Positions 28,996 to 36,240 of a stretch of 64,000 nt of DNA are shown here, piece after piece. Position numbers and translations under genes: made by a program. Source of the stretch: Burkholderia sp. WP9. Lineage in GTDB: Bacteria; Pseudomonadota; Gammaproteobacteria; Burkholderiales; Burkholderiaceae. Where the stretch lies: assembly GCF_900104795.1 (NCBI RefSeq), contig NZ_FNTG01000001.1, positions 1,860,001 to 1,924,000 on the forward strand, given 5' to 3'. Every line of letters starts with the position of its first letter. Position 1 is the first letter of the stretch. The notes beneath the pieces are model-generated. The model ran no database searches and was not told the DNA's origin. It saw only the letters and a program-made list of their open reading frames with translations.

Positions 28996-29547
28996 CTATC
29001 GCCCACGAATCACGTCAGAGCGCGATGTCGTGTACACCTTCTGATACTGGTCGAAATGCACGTTGAAAATCCCTTCTTCGGTCACGCCGCCTTCGCGCCA
29101 CTTCCAGCTCCACACGGTTTCCGGCTTGAGCGGAAACACCGCGACCTGGCCGGGCTTGCCGAGCAGGCGGCGCACTTCGTCCTCGCTCATGCCGATGCGG
29201 ATCTTTGCGAAGTTGGCCGCCGTCAGCACCTGCGTGATGGCCTGCAATTTACCGTCGCGATCGATGTCGACCATGTACGTATTCAAGCCTTGCGGGCCGC
29301 GCGGATACTCGAAGCGTTTCGAACCGTCGGTGAAGGTGCGCTCGGTTTCCGGCTTGCCCATCTGGTCGCGAATCTGCGCTTCGGTCGTGACGCCCGGCGT
29401 CATGTCCTTGAGCAGTAACGCGTCCGGTTTGACGGCGTTGAAGAATTCCTTGAGTTTTCGCACGGCGCGGTCGCTCTGTTGGTCGTCGCAACCGGTCAAC
29501 GCGACGGACGCGGCCAGCATGGCGACAGTAAGCAGTTTCAGGCTCAC
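28996..29547 (-). CDS. Small lipoprotein with SmpA/OmlA-like domain
   Basis: 183-residue predicted lipoprotein. I set the start at a GTG (29547) because it gives a clean lipoprotein signal (VSLKLLTVAMLAASVALTGC, lipidated Cys at 20) and AGGAAA lies eight bases upstream; the longer frame has no signal. The mature protein carries two copies of a short repeat-like fold: PGVTTEAQIRDQMGKPETERTF and IRIGMSEDEVRRLLGKPGQVAVF, the latter typical of SmpA/OmlA/BamE-like domains. It ends with an aromatic strand (WSWKWREGGVTEEGIFNVHF). Function unknown; possibly an outer-membrane assembly or cell-envelope accessory. It is not BamE itself, which is shorter. Confidence 0.83.
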   Translation of the reverse strand: MSLKLLTVAMLAASVALTGCDDQQSDRAVRKLKEFFNAVKPDALLLKDMTPGVTTEAQIRDQMGKPETERTFTDGSKRFEYPRGPQGLNTYMVDIDRDGKLQAITQVLTAANFAKIRIGMSEDEVRRLLGKPGQVAVFPLKPETVWSWKWREGGVTEEGIFNVHFDQYQKVYTTSRSDVIRGR

Positions 29548-29854
29548 AGCGGATTTCCTGTTCGGATGCGGCCCGCGAAAGCCCGCATCCCGTTGTGTAG
29601 TGTCCGCTACAGGATAACCGCGCACGGGCAAAACCGCGAGCGGGCGCCGCACGGCGGTGTGCGCAGTCGCACAGGGTGCGCAACGGTGACGAAGGCGGAG
29701 GCGGATGCCGCGGAGGCGAAGTTAGAAGCTGCGGAGTTAGAATTCGCGGGGCGAAGTCGGCGACGGCGGAAGGCCACGCGAAGGCGAGGCTCCGGCCGCA
29801 CGGGCGACGCGCGGGCCACACGCGAAAATCGCGCGCAAAACGGTCGCCACAAGC
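29548..29854. other. Intergenic region, no gene seen
   Basis: Upstream region of the lipoprotein gene. It is dominated by CG-rich and purine-rich sequence (for example GACGAAGGCGGAGGCGGATG near 29690) with short imperfect repeats of gcggag. All reading frames crossing it are Arg-rich and lack a ribosome site, so I see no gene. It must contain the lipoprotein promoter, but no convincing -10/-35 pair stands out. Confidence 0.4.
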
Positions 29855-29883
29855 AAAAAGGCGACGCTGTGCAAAGCGTCGCC
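29855..29883 (-). terminator. Intrinsic terminator on the minus strand
   Basis: A perfect 9-bp stem (29860-29868 with 29875-29883) and 6-base loop, followed on the minus strand by five T residues (29859-29855). This is a textbook rho-independent terminator for leftward transcription. The nearest annotated leftward gene ends at 30374, nearly 490 bp away, so the terminator probably ends an RNA that starts or continues within the intergenic region. Confidence 0.75.
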
Positions 29884-30020
29884 GGGTCGGTCGATACGGT
29901 CGACCGGGAAAGTAAAATCGGCCGTCCGGCCGACTAAAAACGAAGCGCCACGGACGACGCGCAGCGGTCTGGTCCCGGACGAAGCGGTGAGCAACCTTGG
30001 CTGCTCACCTCGCGCCATCG
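29884..30020 (-). ncRNA. Candidate structured small RNA upstream of the terminator
   Basis: Read leftwards, three more perfect inverted repeats precede the terminator: 29986-30009 (8-bp stem, 8-base loop), 29918-29933 (7-bp arms, followed by TTTT on the minus strand) and 29888-29906 (7-bp stem, 5-base loop). Together with the terminator this is a compact chain of hairpins of about 150 bases with no convincing open reading frame. A regulatory RNA, or the 3' end of a longer untranslated transcript, would look like this. The 5' end is a guess. No known RNA family was recognised. Confidence 0.3.
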
Positions 30021-30087
30021 CCGGAATGGCAAACCGCTGCTTGACTGGCCGCCCTGGTCCCTCGATAAGCCTTCCAAGTGCAGCTAA

Positions 30088-30111
30088 TCTAAACGGATTG
30101 GCGGATTTAGA
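30088..30111. promoter_or_regulatory. Dyad-symmetric AT-rich site
   Basis: TCTAAA and TTTAGA form a perfect 6-bp inverted repeat with 12 bases between them, in a local AT-rich patch of an otherwise GC-rich intergenic region. It lies just upstream (for leftward reading) of the hairpin chain at 29855-30009, so it may be an operator or promoter element for that RNA. No protein can be assigned. Confidence 0.3.
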
Positions 30112-30373
30112 CGAGAGCGCGTTTACACCGAATCGGCAGATGATTTGCTTTGAGTGGCAGCGCTTTCATAGGAATGCCGACCGCGCACGCGCAGCGCGCG
30201 AGATTGGCGTGCGGGAATTCAGCCTTGCGGTCGCGGTGCGCGACGCTTGCGGCGAACTCGTCCGCGAGTTGCGCCAGCAAGCGTCGAATGCATCTCGCTA
30301 TCGAGCGGATGACGCCGTGTCTCGGCGCTGTCGGCAATCACGGGCATTCATGCGCAAATGCCTGTCGACCGCA

Positions 30374-31321
30374 TCAAGGCAAAGGGAAACTGCGGTCGAA
30401 GCTCGGCCGCACGTCCAGATGCGCGCGGATCACATTGGCCGCTTCGTAGGTGTCCGCCGTGCGCTGCTGCGCGGCCACGACGCTGTCGTCGATCGCCACC
30501 GGATGCACCTGGCCGCGCTGATAGACGGTCTTCAGCACCTCGGGCGGCAAACCCGTAACGCGCGACTGCATCGCCGCGACTTCGTCGGGATGCGAGAGCG
30601 CCCAGCGCTGGCCGATCGCCACGCGCCGCAAAAAGTCGGCGAGCTGCGTACGCTTGTCGGCGATCGCGCGTTCTGTCGCCACCTGATAGCTGAGACCTTC
30701 CGACAGGCCCACGCCGTTGGCGATGATGCGGTCGTGATCGCGCGCTTCGCCGAGCGCGGTGTACGGGTCCCACACCGACCAGGCGTCGACGCTGCCCGAG
30801 GCGAGCGCCGCTTTCGCGTCGGCCGGCGCGAGGAACACGAAGGTGACGTCGGCGAGCGGCACGTTGGCTTTCTTCAACGCGGCGAGCGCGAGGTAGTGGC
30901 CGATCGAGCCGCGCGTCGTGGCAATGCGTTTGCCCTTCAGACTCGCGGCGTCGTTCAGCGGCGAATGCGCGCCGACCACGATCGCCAGATCCAGCGGCGT
31001 CGAGCGTGTCGCCGCGACCGCTCTCACCCGCGCACCGGCGGCAAGGGCGAACACCAGCGGCGCATCGCCGAGACCGCCGACGTCGACCGCGCCCGCATTC
31101 AACGCTTCGCCGAGCGGCTGCGCGGCCGGAAAGTTGAACCATTCGATCTTGTACGGCAGGTCTTTCAACTGGCCGGACGCTTCGAGAATGCCGCGCGTCT
31201 GCAAGGACTGATCGCCGACCTTGAGCACGGGCAGATCCGGTGCATAAGACGGCGCGGCGCATAGCGACGCTGACACCGCAAGCGCGGCAACGCCAGTCGG
31301 CAGCAACTTCACGCGTTGCAT
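30374..31321 (-). CDS. Sulfonate/nitrate-type ABC transporter substrate-binding protein (SsuA-like)
   Basis: 315-residue periplasmic binding protein of the SsuA/NMT1 family. The start at 31321 (MQRVKLLPTGVAALAVSASL) gives a good signal peptide cleaved after PSYA; an ATG at 31360 would add 13 residues and neither has a ribosome site. The mature part begins with LKVGDQSLQTRGILEASGQL and carries GLGDAPLVFALAAGARVRAVAATRS and IATTRGSIGHYLALAALKKA, the family ligand-cleft blocks. The likely ligand is an alkanesulfonate or a related organosulfur compound; this is inferred from the neighbouring rhodanese, cysteine dioxygenase remnant and luciferase-like monooxygenases. No permease or ATPase gene is adjacent, so it must use a transporter encoded elsewhere. 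Divergent from a LysR gene. Confidence 0.87.
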   Translation of the reverse strand: MQRVKLLPTGVAALAVSASLCAAPSYAPDLPVLKVGDQSLQTRGILEASGQLKDLPYKIEWFNFPAAQPLGEALNAGAVDVGGLGDAPLVFALAAGARVRAVAATRSTPLDLAIVVGAHSPLNDAASLKGKRIATTRGSIGHYLALAALKKANVPLADVTFVFLAPADAKAALASGSVDAWSVWDPYTALGEARDHDRIIANGVGLSEGLSYQVATERAIADKRTQLADFLRRVAIGQRWALSHPDEVAAMQSRVTGLPPEVLKTVYQRGQVHPVAIDDSVVAAQQRTADTYEAANVIRAHLDVRPSFDRSFPLP

Positions 31322-31410
31322 AACAGATCGGATTGCAGAAGAAAAACGAGAAGTCGTCATGGCAGCGCGTACATCGTCGCATCGAGTGGATTTGCAACGA
31401 CGATAAGGCA

Positions 31411-31465
31411 CGCCTTTGTATAAGACAAACGCATTATTCTGCTAAGCAAATATGCGAATTTTCTT
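31411..31465. promoter_or_regulatory. AT-rich divergent promoter region between SsuA-like and LysR genes
   Basis: A 55-bp AT-rich stretch in the 222-bp gap between two divergent genes. It contains an inverted pair CGCAT/ATGCG (31430-31434 and 31452-31456, 17 bases between) and several TATA-like hexamers (TATAAG near 31419). LysR regulators normally bind such a spot to control both the neighbouring target and themselves. The exact operator is not defined. Confidence 0.45.
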
Positions 31466-31543
31466 CGGCTACAAGCGGTGAGCGCGCACGATACGAGTAT
31501 GATCGAGCGCATTCTTTTGCACCATCATTGGTCACCGCCCACC

Positions 31544-32455
31544 ATGAAGATCGACGAAATCGACGCCTACGTCACCGTGATTCGCTGTGAGTCGCTGCAG
31601 CAGGCGGCGCTCTCGCTCGGCCTCACGCAACCGGCCATCACGCGCCGTCTGCAAAATTTCGAAGAAGCGCTCGGCGTCGAATTGCTCGACCGTAATACGC
31701 GGCCGCTGAAGGCAACGGCCACGGGACGCATCGTCTATGAGCAATGCCGTGTGATCCAGCGCGAACTCGACGTGCTGCGCGAGATCGTCGCCGCCGACAC
31801 GCCGCCGGTCGGCACGCTGCGCCTCGGCGTCGCGCAGACGATCGCCGATATCGCGCTCAGCGAAGCGATACGCGGCCTGAAAACGGACTATCCCAATCTG
31901 CAGGCGCGCGCCTCGACCGGCTGGGGCGGCCAGTTGCTGCAACAGGTCGAACAAGGGGAACTCGACGCGGCAGCGATCCTGCTGCCCAGCAACAAGACCT
32001 TCGACGAGGCGCTGTCGGCCCGCTCGCTTGGCCGCATCAAACTGGCCGTCGTCGCGCAGAAAGGCCTGCTGAAAAAACGTGCGCACACGCTGACGGAATG
32101 CCAGTCGATCGGTTGGGTGTTGAATCCGGACGGCTGCGGATTCCGCGACGGTTTACAGCGCGCACTCACCGGCCTCGGGCTCGCTCTCAAGCTGAACCTG
32201 GAAACGCCCGGCACCGAGTTGCAGTTGCAGCTCGTCGCCGACGGCAACGGTCTCGGTCTGGTGCCGCTACCGCTCCTGCAGGCGAGCGCTCATGCGAATG
32301 CGCTCGATATCGTCCCGATCAGCGACTTCAAGCCACTCATCGACATCTGGCTCGTGCAGCCGCGCGTGCTCGGCAAATTGCAGCAACCTGTGGAGCGCTT
32401 CGGCGCCGCGATCGAGCGGCAGTTCAAGGAAGCGCGCGCGCAGCGCGCGGCCTGA
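31544..32455 (+). CDS. LysR-family transcriptional regulator of the organosulfur locus
   Basis: 303 residues from the ATG at 31544 (MKIDEIDAYVTVIRCESLQQ), which matches the usual LysR opening; the frame is open 66 bp upstream but without homology. The N-terminal winged HTH includes QQAALSLGLTQPAITRRLQNFEEALGVELLDRNTR (residues ~18-52). The rest is a periplasmic-binding-like effector domain with a PVGTLRLGVAQTIADIAL strand. It is divergent from the sulfonate-type binding protein gene, the classic arrangement for a LysR and its target. The co-inducer is likely a sulfur metabolite or sulfonate, by context only. No clear ribosome site precedes the ATG. Confidence 0.9.
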   Translation: MKIDEIDAYVTVIRCESLQQAALSLGLTQPAITRRLQNFEEALGVELLDRNTRPLKATATGRIVYEQCRVIQRELDVLREIVAADTPPVGTLRLGVAQTIADIALSEAIRGLKTDYPNLQARASTGWGGQLLQQVEQGELDAAAILLPSNKTFDEALSARSLGRIKLAVVAQKGLLKKRAHTLTECQSIGWVLNPDGCGFRDGLQRALTGLGLALKLNLETPGTELQLQLVADGNGLGLVPLPLLQASAHANALDIVPISDFKPLIDIWLVQPRVLGKLQQPVERFGAAIERQFKEARAQRAA

Positions 32456-32540
32456 AACGCGCGCTGCGCCCTGCTGTTTCGATTATCTGACTCGACTGCT
32501 GCTGCGAGCGTTGCGAACACTTCGAGCACTCGCTGCAAGC

Positions 32541-32588
32541 CAGCCGCTCAGATCACGCGGAACCCAGCCGCTCAGATCACGCGGAACC
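32541..32588. repeat. 24-bp perfect tandem duplication at the rhodanese stop
   Basis: Two identical 24-bp units (32541-32564 and 32565-32588, beginning CAGCCGCTCAGATCACGCGG). The second unit contains the stop codon and last residues of the rhodanese gene; the first lies just after it. If the second were lost, the gene would still end with the same residues and stop. Most simply a replication-slippage product. Confidence 0.85.
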
Positions 32589-34173
32589 CATGCGTACCAT
32601 CGCGCCCAAGCTGCGCGACAAGACCATATTCCCACTCCAGATACGCATTCATCGCCTCGCGCGCGTTATCCGTGCCCTCATAAGGACGCCGGTAGCGATC
32701 GATACGCGGCGACGCCAGTCGCGTCTCGCCGCTCTCGACGGGCAAGCCGGCCTCGATCCACGCCGCCGTGCCGCCCCGCAGCACCTGCACCGGCTTGCCG
32801 GTCAATGCCGCGACGTCAGGCGCCGCAAAACGCGCGAGCAGACTACTTCCGCAGGTCACCACGTAGCGCTGCGCATCGGGAAGCTTGAGCAGCGCCTTTT
32901 CCAGTTCGCCGCGAATCACGAACCACGCGCCGGGAATATGCCGCTTCACGTAATTGGCGCTGGTGGTGAAGTCGAGCACCGCCGTGCCCGGCGATTGCAA
33001 CAGCGTGACGAGCTCAGCCGCGGAGATTTCGTCGGCGTCGGGCGGCGTGGGCGCATGACGGGCCGCGGGCGCCGCGCCTTTTTCGCCGAAGTCGGCGGCC
33101 GTCAACCCATCGACCACATACACGTCGACATTCATCTGCGCGAGCCACGACGCGGTCATGTTGGCACGCACGCCGTCGTTATCCGCAAGGATCACGCGCG
33201 CGCCGCGCACCGGCGCGAATATATCGGTTTCCTGCACGAGCTGGCCGCCCGGCGCGCTACGAAAACCGGGCACGTGACCCGCTTCGTATTCTTCCGGCGT
33301 GCGCACGTCGAAGCGATACACGGTGCGCACGGCTTCGCCGGCCCAGCGGCGCGCTTCGTCGCGTGAGGTGCGGCCCACCCTCGCGCGATCCGCCACCGCG
33401 CGCGCGGAGTCGGCGGCGGCCAGACGCACCTTATCGTCGACGATCGGCTCGAAGCGGCGCGAACTGCCGTGCGCAAGCGCCTGCCCGGCCAGCGTCCAGC
33501 CGATCGTGCCATTGCGCAGCGCCGCGACCGGATTCGGCACGCCCGCATTGATCAGCGACTGCGCGCCAATAATGCTGCGCGTGCGCCCCGCACAATTGAC
33601 GATGATCCGCGTAGCCGGATCCGGCGCGAGCTGGCGGGCGCGCAGCACCAGTTCGGCGCCCGGCACGCTGACGCTGCCGGGAATATTCATGGTGTGATAT
33701 TCGTCGAAGCGGCGGGCGTCGAGCACCACCACGTCGGCTTCATGGTCGAGCAGCGCCTGCACCTGCGGCGCGGCGAGCGACGGTGTATGGCGCTCGCTTT
33801 CCACCAGTTCGCCGAATGCCTTGCTCGGCACGTTGACGTCCTGGAACAACTCGCCGCCGGCCTCGCGCCAGCCTTGCAAACCGCCTTCAAGCAGGGCGAC
33901 GTCGGTATAACCCAACTCGGTCAAACGGCGCGCGGCGCGTTCGGCGAGCCCTTCACCGGCGTCGAACACCACGATCGGCACGGCCTGGCGCGGCAAACGC
34001 ACCGGCGCGTCGAGTTCGAGCCGCGAAAGCGGCAGATTCGCTGCAAACAGCGGATGACTGCGGGCGTGCGGATCTTCCTCGCGCACGTCCACGAGCGCGA
34101 TTTCCTCGTGCTCGAGCAGTGCGTAGCGCACATCTTCGAATGATCGGGTACGAAATGCCTGAACGAAACTCAT
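32572..34173 (-). CDS. Multidomain rhodanese sulfurtransferase
   Basis: 533-residue cytoplasmic protein built of four rhodanese-like domains, roughly residues 10-115, 130-235, 265-365 and 380-490. Only the second (IVNCAGRTRS, C194) and fourth (VVTCGSSLLA, C441) keep the catalytic cysteine; the first (FDAGEGLAE) and third (ADNDGVRANM) have Asp-containing loops in its place. Rhodaneses move sulfane sulfur from donors such as thiosulfate to cyanide, thioredoxin or other thiols. The start overlaps the stop of the cysteine dioxygenase remnant upstream in an ATGA arrangement, which fits an ancestral operon oxidising cysteine sulfur. The domain count was inferred from repeated LEGG, RFDEYH and ARR-type blocks rather than alignment. 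Loss of the upstream gene's 5' half may leave this gene without its original promoter. Confidence 0.87.
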   Translation of the reverse strand: MSFVQAFRTRSFEDVRYALLEHEEIALVDVREEDPHARSHPLFAANLPLSRLELDAPVRLPRQAVPIVVFDAGEGLAERAARRLTELGYTDVALLEGGLQGWREAGGELFQDVNVPSKAFGELVESERHTPSLAAPQVQALLDHEADVVVLDARRFDEYHTMNIPGSVSVPGAELVLRARQLAPDPATRIIVNCAGRTRSIIGAQSLINAGVPNPVAALRNGTIGWTLAGQALAHGSSRRFEPIVDDKVRLAAADSARAVADRARVGRTSRDEARRWAGEAVRTVYRFDVRTPEEYEAGHVPGFRSAPGGQLVQETDIFAPVRGARVILADNDGVRANMTASWLAQMNVDVYVVDGLTAADFGEKGAAPAARHAPTPPDADEISAAELVTLLQSPGTAVLDFTTSANYVKRHIPGAWFVIRGELEKALLKLPDAQRYVVTCGSSLLARFAAPDVAALTGKPVQVLRGGTAAWIEAGLPVESGETRLASPRIDRYRRPYEGTDNAREAMNAYLEWEYGLVAQLGRDGTHGFRVI

Positions 34174-34583
34174 GAGATCGGAGACTCCTTCGCTACATTC
34201 CAGATATTCGGCAACACGTCGTTTGCGTAGCCGGAAATAAACAGCTTGCGGGCGGCGCCGCCCAGATAGACGGACCGTTTCACCGCGCCGATATTTGCAC
34301 CGTACACGTGAATGCTGATCGACGTACGGTCACCAAAAGCGTTACTCACGCGATGGATATCGCCAATGCTCGGCGACACCGCATCCACCGCGCCGGCATC
34401 GAGCCGTTTTGCCGCACCCTCTTCCTCTAGCGCGCCGTCGGCGGTGACACGGTACCCCTGCGCAATTTCCGCGCCACGTAGTACGCCGATCAGCCCCCAG
34501 CCGACACGTAGCGGGAAATTGCTCAAACAAATGAGCGACACATGTTTATTCCCAACCTGCATACCAATTCGATTTTGAGACAC
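34170..34583 (-). pseudogene. Cysteine dioxygenase, C-terminal remnant (5' half missing)
   Basis: An open frame of 137 codons from a GTG. The part from about residue 28 onward (GWGLIGVLRGAEIAQGYRV, then GDIHRVSN, SISIHVYGANIGAV, FISGYANDVLPNIW) is clearly the C-terminal half of a cysteine dioxygenase, a cupin iron enzyme that oxidises cysteine to cysteine sulfinate. The family has about 190-200 residues. Missing here are the first ~70-80 residues, including the PIHDH motif with two of the three iron-binding histidines; only the third (GDIH) remains. The first 27 residues of this frame are unrelated. The break is near 34500, at the edge of the Tlde1-like island, so the island arrived with loss of the 5' end. 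The remnant cannot be a working dioxygenase. Its stop still overlaps the rhodanese start. Confidence 0.85.
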
Positions 34584-34629
34584 CGGAGTCAGTAATATCT
34601 CGATCCTTACATGCCAATGAGGTGAACGA

Positions 34630-34995
34630 ATGCCTTGGATCTACCGTCAGAACACCGGTCGAATCGAGCACGACGGCACTCTTGCCGGAGTCGGATATAG
34701 CGGACGCGGGCGAGGAAAAAATAACCCGTCGCGACAAAATGAGGCCATGATCGGACCCATTCCGCGAGGAACCTGGACGATCGGCGCGCCATTTACTCAT
34801 CCACATGCCGGTCCTTACGCAATGCGACTCACACCTTTACCTGGCACTGTTACCTACCGCCGCTCAGGCTTCATGATTCACGGCGACAGCACCGCTCATC
34901 CGGGCGCTGCGTCCGACGGCTGCGTGATCGTCAATATCGTCACGCGCCGGTGCATCTGGGAAAGCGGCGACCACACGATCGCGGTGACCCTGTGA
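34630..34995 (+). CDS. Tlde1-like (DUF2778) antibacterial effector, L,D-transpeptidase fold
   Basis: 121-residue protein with the signature of DUF2778, the family of T6SS effector Tlde1, which cuts or exchanges D-amino acids in the peptidoglycan stems of rival cells. The catalytic region reads FMIHGDS (H84, D86, S87), then ASDGCVI (S95, D96, C98), matching the His...SDGC pattern of L,D-transpeptidase-like enzymes. The N-terminal MPWIYRQNTGRIEHDG and the IGPIPRGTWTIG core are also typical. No signal peptide: the effector would be delivered by a secretion machine, not self-exported. A good ribosome site (GAGGTGA, four bases before ATG) supports the start. The stop overlaps the next gene by 4 bp. 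It lacks an N-terminal VgrG, PAAR or Rhs domain, so it would be a cargo effector. No T6SS gene is in the window. Local DNA is visibly richer in AT than its surroundings, suggesting transfer. Confidence 0.85.
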   Translation: MPWIYRQNTGRIEHDGTLAGVGYSGRGRGKNNPSRQNEAMIGPIPRGTWTIGAPFTHPHAGPYAMRLTPLPGTVTYRRSGFMIHGDSTAHPGAASDGCVIVNIVTRRCIWESGDHTIAVTL

Positions 34996-35333
34996 GGGCC
35001 GCCGCCATTGTGGCCATGCTGACGGCCCCTGCCCTGTGTTTCGCCGGCTCGCCTTCGCAATGCGCGAGTTGGCCAAAAAATATAACGCCGCTCATTCTGA
35101 AAAACGTCGGTATCACGGATCCGGTCAAAATTGACGACTCGAAAACCAAGGCAGTGCGGATCGCCTCGGAAAAAATCGGCAAAGACCTTTGGCGCGATGT
35201 CTACGACATCACCTTTTACGAACAAACCGGACACGCAATTGAGGTCATCACGTCAAGCGAAGCCAGTTCGGCAGAGTGCTCAATGTCCGATCCCGTCGTG
35301 TGGGTCGTGACGCAAAAAATCGACATCAAGTAG
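34992..35333 (+). CDS. Putative periplasmic immunity protein for the Tlde1-like effector
   Basis: 113 residues starting at a GTG that overlaps the effector stop (GTGA). Residues 1-18 form a signal peptide (RAAAIVAMLTAPALCFA), so the protein acts in the periplasm, where a peptidoglycan-active effector would strike. The mature part has two cysteines (QCASW and AECSMSD) that could form a disulfide, and a run of alternating strands (WRDVYDITFYEQTGHAIEVI, VVWVVTQKI). Position, 4-bp overlap, export and size fit the known layout of Tlde1-Tldi1 pairs, in which the immunity protein blocks the effector. I could not identify the family from sequence alone. An alternative is an unrelated small exported protein, but the coupling makes immunity much more likely. 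Confidence 0.72.
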   Translation: MRAAAIVAMLTAPALCFAGSPSQCASWPKNITPLILKNVGITDPVKIDDSKTKAVRIASEKIGKDLWRDVYDITFYEQTGHAIEVITSSEASSAECSMSDPVVWVVTQKIDIK

Positions 35334-35395
35334 TCTGATCATTTCAGCCCTTTGCCAGTGCCGCAGACATGCTGCGAGCGCGCATCGCGAAAGGT

Positions 35396-36229
35396 TCAGG
35401 TAAGCACCTCGGGTTCGTGCTCGACCAGTCCTTCCAGCAGGCTCTGGAACGCGAACAGCGCGCCGCCCGCGCGGCCGACCTGCTCATGCGTGAGCGTGGC
35501 GATGTCGTGTGGAATCGCTTGCGGCGTGCCCGCGGCTTCAGCGAGCAGTTGCGCGTGGCACGCGTTGTCGAGCGCGATATACCACCACGCCGCGACTTCC
35601 ACGCTCGGACCGGCCGTGAGAATGCCGTGATTCTTCAGGATCACCGCTTTGCGCTCGCCGAGCGCGGCGGCAATGCGCGCGCCCTCATCGGTATCGAGCA
35701 CGACGCCGCGAAAATCGTCGAACAACGCGTGGTCCTGATAGAACGCGCACGAGTCCTGCGTCAGCGGATCGAGCGTGCGGCCGAGCGACGACCACGCCTT
35801 GCCATACAGCGAATGCGTATGGGCCGCCGAGACCACGTCGGGGCGCGCTTCGTGAATCGCCGCGTGAATCGCGAACGCGGCCTGATTCACCGGGCCCTCG
35901 CCGACCACGATCTCGCCCTCGGCGTTTACGAGCAGCAGATCCGACACACGAATGCGGCTGAAATGCTTGCCAAACGGATTCACCCAGAAGTGATCGGGCC
36001 ACTCCGGATCGCGCGCGGTAATGTGGCCGGCGAGCCCCTGATCGAAACCGTAGCGCGCAAACAGCCGGAACGCGACGGCGAGCCGCTCCTGCCGGTGGCG
36101 GCGTTCCGCTGCGAGGCTCTCGCGCGGCGCAACCTCGTCGAACCAGAATTTGCGCTGCGGCGCGTGACGCTGGATTGCCGGCGGCTCGTCGGCGGTCTTG
36201 GTGGCAACGGTGGGAGAAAGGTCGGTCAT
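35396..36229 (-). CDS. Class II aldolase/adducin family protein
   Basis: 277-residue zinc-dependent class II aldolase or decarboxylase-like enzyme. Seen: GLAGHITARDPEWPDHFWVNPFG (substrate pocket), the zinc-ligand region VVSAAHTHSLYGKAWSSLG (paired His), and AVILKNHGILTAGPSVEVAA (third His). Relatives split sugar phosphates or act on related hydroxy acids; this subgroup has no firm substrate assignment. GGAGG lies four bases before the ATG at 36229. It begins 11 bp after the luciferase-like monooxygenase gene on the same strand, so both are cotranscribed. Before the island inserted, the cysteine dioxygenase and rhodanese genes would have followed it, suggesting a role in handling an organosulfur carbon skeleton. 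Confidence 0.87.
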   Translation of the reverse strand: MTDLSPTVATKTADEPPAIQRHAPQRKFWFDEVAPRESLAAERRHRQERLAVAFRLFARYGFDQGLAGHITARDPEWPDHFWVNPFGKHFSRIRVSDLLLVNAEGEIVVGEGPVNQAAFAIHAAIHEARPDVVSAAHTHSLYGKAWSSLGRTLDPLTQDSCAFYQDHALFDDFRGVVLDTDEGARIAAALGERKAVILKNHGILTAGPSVEVAAWWYIALDNACHAQLLAEAAGTPQAIPHDIATLTHEQVGRAGGALFAFQSLLEGLVEHEPEVLT

Positions 36230-36240
36230 CGCGCCTCCGT

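Noticed and set aside
29987..31264. 425-codon plus-strand frame opposite the SsuA-like gene
   Set aside because: Mostly Arg-rich antisense of a clear binding protein; its first part runs over the hairpin chain.
34500..35340. Insertion sequence or phage carrying the effector pair
   Set aside because: No transposase, integrase, terminal inverted repeats or attachment-site duplication could be seen at either edge.
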